This document shows, piece by piece, positions 55,781 through 64,000 of a stretch of DNA of 64,000 nt. The stretch is from positions 186,427-250,426 of the forward strand of contig NZ_KB903432.1 of NCBI RefSeq assembly GCF_000379765.1, in the 5' to 3' direction. This DNA comes from Flexithrix dorotheae DSM 6795. Its GTDB lineage: Bacteria; Bacteroidota; Bacteroidia; Cytophagales; Flammeovirgaceae. The notes beneath the pieces are model-generated. The model had not been told where the DNA came from. It worked only from the letters and a program-made list of their open reading frames with translations, and searched no databases. Each line of letters begins with the position of its first letter. Within the stretch, counting starts at the first letter, position 1. A program made the translations under genes and the position numbers.

Positions 55781-57715
55781 TCAATTAATTTGAGTAAAAA
55801 GTAATTCAGTTTTTCCTTTAAGCTCTTGATTTTGGATTGTAAAAACAATTCTGGTTACACCATCAGGCCAATATTTTTTTAAGCTTTCATCTGTCACCTC
55901 AATAAATTCAATCTTTGGTAATAAAATATTGGGATTATACTTTAATGCCAATTTAAAATCCTCTCCTTCCAATTGGAGGTTTCCTTGAGAAGTTTTAGAT
56001 ACCTTGCAATACGTAATTAAATTTAAGGTAGTCTCATCTTGACTTTTTTTAACCAATTCAAAATCATCCTGAATGGTAAAACTTTTCCCTCTTTTCAGCA
56101 AATAAGTCCTTTCCCATTTTTTTACATCTGCTAATTCGGAATAAGCTCCTGCAATATTTGTAGCAAATATAACTTTTTTGGAATCTGACTTGAAGGTAGA
56201 ATTGACCGCTTTAAACTCAGCTCCGGGAGATTGGTCCTGTCCATTTATCCTTGGTGTATTATGAAATTGAGACTGCATGGTCCAAATTTCATAACGTTGT
56301 GGACTAAATGTTTTGGCTACATATTTTTCCCTACCTAAATCTATTAAGCAAGGTTTTCCATTGTAATACATCACACAGGAACCAACATCATTATGATTGT
56401 GATTTTCACCATTATGTCCACCTTTGGCAGCAAAAAAGAAACCTTGAGAACTCCCTTCTTTATCTCTTCCTCCGGCAATTTGGGTTTGTGGTAACCAAAA
56501 ATCGCTAATCAGTACGTCCTTAGATGGAACTTCTTCTAATTCCTTTAGCCACATTAATTGCGAAATTTGTTCGTCAATTTTCCCATGAGGAGCTTTTTCT
56601 CCAAAGTCTTGTCTCTTCGCTAAATAGGCCCCAAATTCCTGCATTTTTGGATCATCAATAGCTTTTCCATAACTATAAATTACATCGGGATAGCTACCTG
56701 TAGAGGCATCTGCATCTGCAAAATTGATAAAATAGGGGTAGGCTATATAAGCTTTATAAATGTAGCTTCCCATTTTCTCTATTTTTGGAACATCAAAGAG
56801 ATCAAATGCACCATTAGTAGCCCTTTTAAGCAGATCCAAATTTTTGAACATAGTGGCACCTGAATGCCCCCAGTAAGTCGGGCCTTCATCACAACCTCCA
56901 TCTTCTGGATATTGATTTAAAAATACATCCAATGACCGAATTACTTTTTTTACTCCTTCGATCCGTTTTTCCTGGTCATCTTCTAAAATTAGTATCGCAG
57001 TTAACATATTGTGATTGACCCATGGAACCCAGTTATTTACTTGTCTGGGGCTAGTTAACCCCATCCACCAAAAGTCATCTCGCTGGTAATAAGGGATCAC
57101 GGCTTTTTTCATAATTTCATCTTTTAGCCTTTCGGCTATCAAAGGATGAATATGGTCGAACTCGTCCTTAAAAAGGTACCAGGTCCAGGAAAGAATATTA
57201 GTGATTTCACCAACACCAAGGTCAACCAAAGGTTCGTTTATATCCGGCAATCCATGAGGTGATTTTTGATGCTTTAGGTGAGCGGACCAACCCCACCAGG
57301 TTTGCTCGCAGTAATACCAGGAGCCATTTACGATCTGGTCGATAAATCGACCTTTACCCTCGATTAATTCTCCCATTACCAGGGCTAATAAGGCAGTTCT
57401 GGGAGCTGCAAAAGCCTGTTGGTTTCTTCCTCCAGACCGAATAATTTCCAAATAATCAGTGGCTTTTACAACCGGCCAGTCATAATCAAGATATCCTGAA
57501 GCATTCTCAATATATTGTTTTTTTATTGAAAGAGGTACCTTTTCCCAAAATTCACGATTGTGGTATGTAGGATAGTTTAATTCAGAAAAATTTTGAATTA
57601 ATTGACGCTCAAAATTAACTTCATCCGCCTTTTTTTGAAGCAGGTTTTCATTTTCTAAAGTTAAACTACTCAGTGTTAAAAGACTCAATATTAAAATTGA
57701 AGCTAAAATTTTCAT
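55781..57715 (-). CDS. Heparinase II/III-like polysaccharide lyase
   Basis: 644 residues from the ATG at 57715 (a GTG is two codons upstream), with a signal peptide (SILILSLLTLSSLT). It has an N-terminal alpha/alpha-toroid with a WWGWSAHL/WWMGL pattern and a C-terminal beta-sandwich of heparinase II/III type: GENHNHNDVGSCVMYY carries the paired His and Asp typical of the active site and metal site. Members eliminate uronic-acid glycosides. Exported to the periplasm. It stands at the end of the minus-strand carbohydrate cluster, before RhaM and the sulfatase-GH78 fusion. Confidence 0.82.
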   Translation of the reverse strand: MKILASILILSLLTLSSLTLENENLLQKKADEVNFERQLIQNFSELNYPTYHNREFWEKVPLSIKKQYIENASGYLDYDWPVVKATDYLEIIRSGGRNQQAFAAPRTALLALVMGELIEGKGRFIDQIVNGSWYYCEQTWWGWSAHLKHQKSPHGLPDINEPLVDLGVGEITNILSWTWYLFKDEFDHIHPLIAERLKDEIMKKAVIPYYQRDDFWWMGLTSPRQVNNWVPWVNHNMLTAILILEDDQEKRIEGVKKVIRSLDVFLNQYPEDGGCDEGPTYWGHSGATMFKNLDLLKRATNGAFDLFDVPKIEKMGSYIYKAYIAYPYFINFADADASTGSYPDVIYSYGKAIDDPKMQEFGAYLAKRQDFGEKAPHGKIDEQISQLMWLKELEEVPSKDVLISDFWLPQTQIAGGRDKEGSSQGFFFAAKGGHNGENHNHNDVGSCVMYYNGKPCLIDLGREKYVAKTFSPQRYEIWTMQSQFHNTPRINGQDQSPGAEFKAVNSTFKSDSKKVIFATNIAGAYSELADVKKWERTYLLKRGKSFTIQDDFELVKKSQDETTLNLITYCKVSKTSQGNLQLEGEDFKLALKYNPNILLPKIEFIEVTDESLKKYWPDGVTRIVFTIQNQELKGKTELLFTQIN

Positions 57716-57803
57716 ATCCACTAGTATTTGGTAGTTAGGATTTGTAAAAGGATAAGTTGAAGAAAATCAGCATAATTTAGCCTTTTCAAAAGATTGATTT
57801 TCA

Positions 57804-58118
57804 TTACAGGGTAAAAACTTTTTCCAATTCTACTGAAACAGGGGAATTATCAGGGTTTGTTTCCATAATATCCTTCATATAAGCCCACCATTTTTTCACG
57901 ATTTCTGTATTTCCTAAATCCTGGGAATTACTATCTCCGGACACAGTTTGGAAGGCAAAAAGGATATTGGTTTCCTCATCAAGAAAAATATGGTATTCTT
58001 CTATTCCATTATCCTTTAAAAGCTGTCTTAACTCGGGCCAGATTTCATTATGCCTTTTTTCGTATTCTTCCTTCATGCCTTCATGAAGTTTCATTTTAAA
58101 AGCCAGTGTTTTTTTCAT
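57804..58118 (-). CDS. rhaM: L-rhamnose mutarotase
   Basis: 104 residues, the normal family length. The fold-defining sequence KLHEGMKEEYEKRHNEIWPEL gives the active-site His (about residue 23), then YHIFLDEETNILFAF and WWAYMKDIM follow. It interconverts the alpha and beta anomers of L-rhamnose so that an isomerase can use it. The gene links this cluster to rhamnose use. The repeat copy B lies 40-100 bases upstream of its start. Confidence 0.96.
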   Translation of the reverse strand: MKKTLAFKMKLHEGMKEEYEKRHNEIWPELRQLLKDNGIEEYHIFLDEETNILFAFQTVSGDSNSQDLGNTEIVKKWWAYMKDIMETNPDNSPVSVELEKVFTL

Positions 58119-58159
58119 ATTAGAGGTTGGACGTGTGAAGTTAAATTGTACAATTTACA

Positions 58160-58222
58160 GAAAGTTTCAAACTTTTCTTTATTAAAAGGCTTAAGTAACC
58201 GCTTCGCTTTATACTTAAGCCA
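58160..58222. repeat. Dispersed palindromic repeat, copy B
   Basis: 63 bases, about 90 percent identical to copy A at 9101-9164. Here the second palindrome is perfect: GGCTTAAGTA (58188-58197) with TACTTAAGCC (58212-58221), with a 14-base loop including CGCTTCGCT. Like copy A it sits about 45 bases upstream of the next minus-strand gene. Confidence 0.85.
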
Positions 58223-58245
58223 GGTATGGTATTTCTATTTTTATA

Positions 58246-60114
58246 TCACTTCTTTTTCACCAAAACCAACCAGTCTTTTTCCTTATCTTCGGGTGGAAAA
58301 CCTATAGAAGTTACTCCCTTGGCCTCAATAGCTTCAACTGAGCCTGACAGAAGATTTCCCCCCGCTCTGGGATTATACCACTGAACAGAAAATTCATCCT
58401 GAGTATCTTTAAAATTGATTTCGGTAGTTTCCAGGTTTTCAGGGATAAAAATGGCATAAACTTCATTTTCTTTGGCCAGACAGAATGATAAGGTATCAGA
58501 AGTTAATTCATCCGCTGGTTCCATTTCCCAAAAAGGCAGGTGGTTTTCAAAAAACTGCAATGCATATCTGTTCTGATCCCAGAATAAATCCCGGCTTCTA
58601 AAGTCCTCACAGGTTAAATCGGAATGGGGACTCGCATATCCAAAATACCATTCTACCCCAAATCCACCTGCCATTAAAGTACCATACATGGCATTGGCTC
58701 GTGCCAGGTTGTGTTCCATATCTTCAGCATCCGGCAGAAGGGCAATATTGGCTTTTCCCGGTTCATCAACTGCCAAAGCCCATCTCTTTCCAGTAGCATC
58801 AGATTTCTTCTTCCATTTCAGCACCCGGGGATGTACATCAATAAAATCAGGGTGACTCAATTGTAAAGAGGCTCCCGTAAGTGGGGACTGATCTCCAATA
58901 AAAGAAGCATAGCGATCATCCTGGTTGGGGAAAGTATGGATCACTAGGTGATGCTTATATGGATCGAGATTGTAAACATAATTTGCCACTTTAATCACCT
59001 CCTCAATTGGCTGATTATTTTCCTCTCCCAAATTCCAGTTCATAGAAAGATGATGACCAAACCTGGCAATCAATTCCCTGTAATACAATTTCCCCTCCGT
59101 TCCGAAAATGCCTTTATCCATTAAGTGGTCAGTTTCGGTTTCGTGGGTTTTAAAATGTAAAAACATACCTTTCGTTTCTGCGTATTCCAGTACCCTTTCC
59201 CACTGTTCTAATTTGGAAATATCGAACCGGGTTTTATGAAAAAGGGAATCCCAGGCATTTTTATTCTTTTTTACATCTGCATATTCCTTATATTCCGATT
59301 CGGAAACTTTTAGCAGATAGGGAAATACATTCCGGTCATCTCCATCCACATTAAAAGTAAGAAATGAAAACACATTCAGTTCTTCAGCAGCCAGATAATT
59401 AATGGCACCCAGCAAATTTTTTCCTTTATTGCCCTGCCAGGTGAATGGCTCAGCTGAAGGCTCAAAATCCTTCTCATGTGCTGCCCATTTTTTCTGAAAA
59501 TCAAAAACATTTGTAGAGGCATCAAAGTCTGCGTAGGCAAATAAATTCTCCGGAGCATCTACTCCTAGTTTAATGAAATATTTCCCGGTTTCTTCAAACT
59601 TTAAATAAGGCTCTCCTACATAGTTTAGCCTGCCTTTTGCCCGATTATCTATTCCTGTTTTATCATTGGGACTAATAGAAAATTCACCTTTTGCCCCATC
59701 CATATATTCCCCGCTTTGTGCCTTGGTAATATCATCGGCTATGGCAATTTTTTCTCCTTTTTTAAAAGAAACCTGATAATTCCATTCTCCAGTCTGGTTG
59801 GGAGTAAACCTGACCATCCACTTATTTCCTTTGTCAGCACTGGTTTCTGCCGCATTTCCATCGGCTGCATAAAATCCTGGCACTACAAATTTTTCATTGC
59901 CATTGGTAAAAGTAACATCAAGTCTGTAATTCAGAAATGGATTGTCATCTGCCATTTCGCTACTTTCCGGCCCATCGAAAATGAGTGTAATCCGATGCCA
60001 TTTTTTGAGTTCTCCATCAATTTTAACCTTTGGAGGCTGTTGACAAGAATTTAAAACCAGAAGGAAAATGGAAAAAAAGATTCCTCTAAATAAGCGGGGG
60101 TGGGGGTCTATCAT
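58246..60114 (-). CDS. DUF5060-type glycoside hydrolase lipoprotein
   Basis: 622 residues with a lipoprotein signal (VLNSCQQP). A DUF5060 beta domain at about 30-125 (WHRITLIFDGPESSE, GEWNYQVSF) is followed by a TIM-barrel GH-A-type body with possible catalytic acids in NLGEENNQP and VDEPGKAN, and by a C-terminal collagen-binding-like domain (VQWYNPRAGG). Proteins of this architecture occur in pectin- and ulvan-type loci. It lies between the GH78 fusion and rhaM, so a rhamnose-containing substrate is likely; family not assigned. Confidence 0.8.
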   Translation of the reverse strand: MIDPHPRLFRGIFFSIFLLVLNSCQQPPKVKIDGELKKWHRITLIFDGPESSEMADDNPFLNYRLDVTFTNGNEKFVVPGFYAADGNAAETSADKGNKWMVRFTPNQTGEWNYQVSFKKGEKIAIADDITKAQSGEYMDGAKGEFSISPNDKTGIDNRAKGRLNYVGEPYLKFEETGKYFIKLGVDAPENLFAYADFDASTNVFDFQKKWAAHEKDFEPSAEPFTWQGNKGKNLLGAINYLAAEELNVFSFLTFNVDGDDRNVFPYLLKVSESEYKEYADVKKNKNAWDSLFHKTRFDISKLEQWERVLEYAETKGMFLHFKTHETETDHLMDKGIFGTEGKLYYRELIARFGHHLSMNWNLGEENNQPIEEVIKVANYVYNLDPYKHHLVIHTFPNQDDRYASFIGDQSPLTGASLQLSHPDFIDVHPRVLKWKKKSDATGKRWALAVDEPGKANIALLPDAEDMEHNLARANAMYGTLMAGGFGVEWYFGYASPHSDLTCEDFRSRDLFWDQNRYALQFFENHLPFWEMEPADELTSDTLSFCLAKENEVYAIFIPENLETTEINFKDTQDEFSVQWYNPRAGGNLLSGSVEAIEAKGVTSIGFPPEDKEKDWLVLVKKK

Positions 60115-60185
60115 GGTTAATTAGTTTAGATAATTATAAGGCTAAAAAGTTGATAATTTTCCAATCTCTGGGGAGTGAATCCATA

Positions 60186-60218
60186 TCCTCCTTGTTTCGC
60201 GAAGCGAAACAAGGAGGA
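60186..60218. repeat. Perfect 15-base palindrome between GH78 and DUF5060 genes
   Basis: TCCTCCTTGTTTCGC (60186-60200) and GCGAAACAAGGAGGA (60204-60218) pair perfectly around a GAA loop, 12 bases after the sulfatase-GH78 stop. It may end that transcript or shield mRNA; no T-run follows. Confidence 0.8.
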
Positions 60219-60230
60219 GTTCTTTTCCCA

Positions 60231-63200
60231 TTAAAATGAATTCACCTGAATTTGAATTACATTTTCCCCCGGCTGTAAGCGGAGGGTACCAAATGCCAGA
60301 TTCACTTTTTCTCCATTTAGACTTACTACATGGTTTGGAGAAAAATCCACACTAAATTCTCCAACCATATTCGCTGGTAATGTAATGGAGTATCGAGTCA
60401 GTCTGTTGTTAACCTTTTCGTAGTCACCTTTAATTTGTCCCAATGGAGTAGGGTAGGTGATTGATGTACTTTTAAGACTCGCCATTTGTGGTTTTACACT
60501 CACCTTCCCAAAACCTGGAGTAATGGGTTGAATTCCCCATAAGCCTCTTGGAATAATATTAGCCGGAGCTGCTCCCCAGGCATGGTTCCAGTCCGCATTT
60601 GGTTTGTATTTCATATCCCATGCTTCCAAGGAAATGGTTGACCCGATTTTGATCATATTGTACCAGCTTCGGTCATGCGTAGCCGTCATTAACTCCAAAG
60701 CATAATCTGCTGATCCTGCATTATACAAAGCCTCCATTAAGAATTGTGCTCCGTAAACACTGCAACCCATTCCCCTGGTTTTGAGGTAAGCAGCTACTTT
60801 TGCTTTTCTGGATTCTGGTACAATATCGAAGGCTAAAGGCATCATATTGGCGTGAACTGATCCATGATCTGTCCCAACACCATCTCTGTAATACCCTCCT
60901 TCCTCATAGTATAATTTTTCATTAATGGCTCTTTTTACTTTAGCAGCCCTCAATTTAAAATCAAGTTCCTCCTCTGGTTTATTCAATACCCTGGCGAACT
61001 CTGCCATAATTTTCATATTTTGATAATAAAAACTATTGATCACAGTATTGATGGGCTTAAAAACAAAACCATCTCTTTCTCCTTCTGCTGTAGCTAGTTT
61101 CCAACCTGTGTCTTTCTGAGCAGGAGGCCAGTCTACAATGTCTCTTAATCTCTGGGTAGTATCGGCAAAACCCAAATCGGCCATCACTTTTCCATTCAAC
61201 TTTGGAGAATGAGTACTGATGAAACCTTCTTCATTTTCCAAAGCTATCAAAGTTTTGTGCTTCAGGGGTTCGTAGTATTTCTCAATCAGTTCGGTATTTC
61301 CTGTGTACATATAGTCCTGATAAAACAATAAGGCCACATGCAATTGCCACTCAGTAGGCCAGGTAGGATAATCCATGAAATATTCTATGGTATTTCTTGC
61401 CATGGCATATTCATTATCCACACAATAATGGCTCAATTGATTGAGATACGCATCTGCTTCATAGGGAATTCGTTCTCTGTCTCCATCCACATAATAGCCG
61501 GCAAAAGTGGTGGCTTTGATAGAATATTTACAAAGATCCCAAACCTGATTCAAAATGTCATCGGTGCTTTCAAAACTACTGGTATGATTATCAAAATAAC
61601 CAAAATAGGCTACCTGGGTTATATCCTCTTTTTTAATGGAAGAAGTTGCCCCTTCTATTTCACAATAGCGGAAAGGGAGGATTACCGGAAAGGAATCAGG
61701 CAAAGCCACTGCAACCGATTTTGTATTTCTTTCATCGGGAACCAGTTCAATCTGATAGTTTTGTTTATCAGGATTTACTTCCAGTTTCACTTCCTGATAC
61801 CGAACATTTCCCGGAGGATTACGATCAATTTTTCCCTCCAATAGCTTTTCTCCCAGCCTGATAATTAACGTTTCTTTCTTATCTGATTTGTAATTTAACT
61901 GAAGTGTACCAAAGGCATCCTTTCCAAAATCTGCAAAATAACAGCCATTCGTTTTTTTAGTAATTGAAACAGGTTTAATTTTTTCTATCTGGAAAAAGTT
62001 ATGGGTTGAAATATTTCCTTCAAAAGTCCCTGTTTTAAAAGCCTGTGGCTCAGCATATTCTGTCAATCTGTTATCCTGATCAAATATTCTTACTTTCCAA
62101 AAGTATTCAGTATTTGAATTCAAAGGCTCTCCTCCAAATTCTACGTTGGAGGAAGCACTCGTTTGCACCCTTCCACTATTCCATATATCACCAATATTAT
62201 TCGCTAATAATGCTTTACTTGAAGCTACTAATATCTGATATCCTTTTTGAGTTACAGCTTCTTTTGGAACTTGCCATCCGAATTCAGGTTGGGGATCATT
62301 AATAATGGTTTTTCCAGGCTCCCGGATAGTTTCAACTGTTAAGTTGGAGGGAATTCCAGAATAAGGATCCGCAAATTTCTGAGTCAGCTGGTCACATTTC
62401 TGCTGCAATTCAGTCAGAACATCCTTGTATTTGGCGTCTCCGGCAAGATTGTTAAGTTCCTGAGGATCCTTTTCCAAGTCATACAATTCCGGAGCAGTTT
62501 TATCATTCACATAGCGCAAATACTTCCATTTAGCTGTTCGCACCCCTTCACTTGGAGGAATGTGCTCAAACTCCCAGAGATGTTCAATCAAAATAGTATC
62601 CCTGTCCATCGATTTTTGCTTGCCTTTGACCAAAGGCAAAAGGCTTTTCCCATGCCATGAATCTGGTTGGGAAACCCCTGCAAGATCTAAAATTGTGGCA
62701 GGCACATCAATATTTAAAGCCATATCTTCTACATCTTTCTGGCCTTTTTCCCTGGGATCGAAAACGATTAAAGGCACGCGAATAGAATTATCATACATGA
62801 GCCATTTTCCCGCCAGTTGTCTTTCACCGAGGAAATAGCCATTATCTCCCATGAGTACAATTACCGTGTTTTTATCAATCCCTTTCTCCTTTAGCTTCTT
62901 TCTGATTTTGGCAATTTCCAGATCTATTCCTTTTATCATTCGGTAATAGCCTTTCACACTGTGCTGATATTTTTCAGGTGTATCGTATCTCCATGTCCAT
63001 CGCAATCGGTTAAATCCTTCCTGAACTGGTAGGGGTAATTGTTCGAAATATTTGTCCTCTGCCAATGCAGGACCGGGCATGTCCATTTTTTGGTACAATT
63101 TCCCTGATTCATCCTGCCAAAAATATTGTTCTTTCGCGCCATCGTGTGCATGAGGTGCACTAAAACTTAAAGACAGACAAAATGGTTGGTCTGAATTGGA

Positions 63201-63767
63201 TTGCTCTATAAATTCAAGTGCCTTTTCCCCTGTATACCTTGTTAAGTGCACAGTATCATTCCCAATTTTTTTATAATAATATCCCCGATAATCTTTAAAT
63301 TGGTTGTTTCTATCGTAATCCTCAATTTCATCGAATAATTCTTCTTTCCCGGGATAATTTACCCCAAACTTCCCATAAAAACCTGTGTAATAACCCGCCT
63401 CTTTCAAAAGTTTAGGATAAGCCCGATTCATGTATTCTTCGAGAATGGGAGCAGTTTGAAATGTATATTTATGTGTCCGCTCATGCAAACTTGTGAAAAT
63501 ACTCGCTCTGCTTGCCGCACAAATTGGAGTAGTAACAATAGCATTTTTGAAATAAGTCCCCTCTTTGGCCAGTTTATCCATTTCCGGGGTCTGGATAATT
63601 TTATTTCCAGCATATCCCAAAGCATCCCATCTCTGATCATCGGTCAGAATAAATATAATGTTGGGTTTTTCATTACTATTTTGTTGACCAAACGCTGAAA
63701 GCGCCCGAATCAAAAGTAATGTGATGAATAAAAATTTGCCCACCTGTTGAATTGTTTGTCTTTTCAT
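60231..63767 (-). CDS. Sulfatase-alpha-L-rhamnosidase (S1-GH78) fusion
   Basis: 1178 residues with a Sec signal (ALSAFGQQ). Residues 30-465 are a type I sulfatase: [14 protein letters not shown], formylglycine site C83 in [10 protein letters not shown] (CxAxR form), and [10 protein letters not shown]. From about 470 a GH78-type rhamnosidase follows: N-terminal beta domains ([27 protein letters not shown]), then the alpha/alpha barrel with [14 protein letters not shown] and [14 protein letters not shown]. The product may desulfate rhamnose 3-sulfate and then release rhamnose, as known for a Formosa ulvan-locus protein of this order. The gene is the first complete one in the minus-strand cluster. 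Confidence 0.93.
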   Translation of the reverse strand: MKRQTIQQVGKFLFITLLLIRALSAFGQQNSNEKPNIIFILTDDQRWDALGYAGNKIIQTPEMDKLAKEGTYFKNAIVTTPICAASRASIFTSLHERTHKYTFQTAPILEEYMNRAYPKLLKEAGYYTGFYGKFGVNYPGKEELFDEIEDYDRNNQFKDYRGYYYKKIGNDTVHLTRYTGEKALEFIEQSNSDQPFCLSLSFSAPHAHDGAKEQYFWQDESGKLYQKMDMPGPALAEDKYFEQLPLPVQEGFNRLRWTWRYDTPEKYQHSVKGYYRMIKGIDLEIAKIRKKLKEKGIDKNTVIVLMGDNGYFLGERQLAGKWLMYDNSIRVPLIVFDPREKGQKDVEDMALNIDVPATILDLAGVSQPDSWHGKSLLPLVKGKQKSMDRDTILIEHLWEFEHIPPSEGVRTAKWKYLRYVNDKTAPELYDLEKDPQELNNLAGDAKYKDVLTELQQKCDQLTQKFADPYSGIPSNLTVETIREPGKTIINDPQPEFGWQVPKEAVTQKGYQILVASSKALLANNIGDIWNSGRVQTSASSNVEFGGEPLNSNTEYFWKVRIFDQDNRLTEYAEPQAFKTGTFEGNISTHNFFQIEKIKPVSITKKTNGCYFADFGKDAFGTLQLNYKSDKKETLIIRLGEKLLEGKIDRNPPGNVRYQEVKLEVNPDKQNYQIELVPDERNTKSVAVALPDSFPVILPFRYCEIEGATSSIKKEDITQVAYFGYFDNHTSSFESTDDILNQVWDLCKYSIKATTFAGYYVDGDRERIPYEADAYLNQLSHYCVDNEYAMARNTIEYFMDYPTWPTEWQLHVALLFYQDYMYTGNTELIEKYYEPLKHKTLIALENEEGFISTHSPKLNGKVMADLGFADTTQRLRDIVDWPPAQKDTGWKLATAEGERDGFVFKPINTVINSFYYQNMKIMAEFARVLNKPEEELDFKLRAAKVKRAINEKLYYEEGGYYRDGVGTDHGSVHANMMPLAFDIVPESRKAKVAAYLKTRGMGCSVYGAQFLMEALYNAGSADYALELMTATHDRSWYNMIKIGSTISLEAWDMKYKPNADWNHAWGAAPANIIPRGLWGIQPITPGFGKVSVKPQMASLKSTSITYPTPLGQIKGDYEKVNNRLTRYSITLPANMVGEFSVDFSPNHVVSLNGEKVNLAFGTLRLQPGENVIQIQVNSF

Positions 63768-63912
63768 ATTTAGAGTTTGGTATTGAAATCTCTCGTTTTT
63801 CGATTTTTAAAACTTGTAAAGTTTTAAATTGACCACCAAACTATTGAATTAATCTAATTTACCTGTCCTGTTGTGTAGGTTTACCGGCAATACTTTTTGC
63901 AATACATGCAGG

Positions 63913-64000
63913 TTACGAAGAAAAATAATCTTTAAAAACAGCTTTCTGTTTCAGAGCATTTAATTGATCTTTCACCAGAGGTTTATCGAGAAAATCCATC
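63913..64000 (-). CDS. C-terminal end of an unidentified gene, cut by the window edge
   Basis: A minus-strand frame open to base 64000 ends with a TAA at 63913-63915. The 28 visible residues (ending LKQKAVFKDYFSS) are helical and lysine-rich. The position, upstream of the sulfatase-GH78 gene and in the same direction, suggests another member of the carbohydrate cluster, but the fragment is too short to classify. Confidence 0.5.
   Translation of the reverse strand, partial: MDFLDKPLVKDQLNALKQKAVFKDYFSS

Noticed and set aside
60186-60218. The perfect palindrome as a classical intrinsic terminator
   Set aside because: No T-run follows on the minus strand; it is listed as a palindrome of uncertain role.
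61338-61844. A 168-codon frame antisense to the GH78 part
   Set aside because: Long only because the opposite strand is a real GH78 gene; no family resemblance and low-quality hydrophobic composition.

Overview
The window is A+T-rich DNA from a member of the Bacteroidota, most likely a marine Cytophagales relative (Cyclobacteriaceae-like); this placement is inference. Supporting signs are many SpII lipoproteins with short lipoboxes, a TAnnTTTG-type -7 box upstream of a TPP riboswitch, several TTG starts, LytTR and AraC regulators, PorT-like barrels, MG2/plug proteins, the DUF1501 plus PSCyt1/DUF1549/DUF1553 pair, and extracellular sulfatases and glycosidases. No rRNA, tRNA, CRISPR array, transposase or phage gene was seen.

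Layout. 1-2.8 kb: 3' part of an MG2/plug-like envelope protein and an AraC regulator. 3.3-11.6 kb: a membrane protein, then a minus-strand thiamine operon behind a TPP riboswitch: thiS, thiC, an unknown gene, thiD, thiE, thiG, thiH and two unknown genes. ThiF is not in the window. 11.7-21.6 kb: a mixed block with a NIF-type phosphatase, an esterase, superoxide dismutase, a sulfatase lipoprotein, two clan GH-A hydrolases (one GH26), an L,D-transpeptidase and methionine aminopeptidase. 21.7-25.9 kb: an uncharacterised pair, a two-TM protein with periplasmic HLHP domains and a polytopic protein with a duplicated D-x3-H-x12/13-H motif, then an SRPBCC protein and a LamG-like secreted protein. 26.2-29.1 kb: two tandem YceI proteins, a YjbR protein and a DJ-1/PfpI protein. 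29.2-30.4 kb: a HEPN-like protein. 30.5-36.4 kb: a phosphotriesterase-like lipoprotein with a coupled partner, and the DUF1501/PSCyt pair. 36.6-40.2 kb: a VWA protein divergent from an unusual 825-residue TonB-type transducer. 40.3-50.1 kb: an outer-membrane barrel, LpxL-like acyltransferase, PDZ-hydrolase, LytTR regulator, GalM, MetR-like LysR and a DinB/YfiT protein. 50.1-55.7 kb: an AraC regulator divergent from an MDR reductase, then LLM, SDR, KefF-like and KefC-like genes. 55.8-64 kb: a minus-strand carbohydrate cluster: heparinase II/III-like lyase, rhamnose mutarotase, DUF5060 hydrolase, a sulfatase-GH78 fusion and the end of another gene.

How the parts work together. The thi genes make both halves of thiamine under riboswitch control. 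The 50-55.7 kb genes look like an electrophile-response unit: three reductase-type enzymes with a Kef antiporter and its flavoprotein partner. The right-hand cluster fits degradation of a sulfated rhamnose polymer such as ulvan, because a sulfatase fused to a rhamnosidase sits beside rhamnose mutarotase and a lyase-type protein; no SusC/SusD pair lies inside the window. The best candidates for undescribed biology are the 21.7-24.5 kb membrane pair, which resembles PmoB/PmoC in layout and metal-ligand spacing, the large TonB fusion with a 62-codon tandem repeat, and palindromic dispersed repeats at 9.1 and 58.2 kb.
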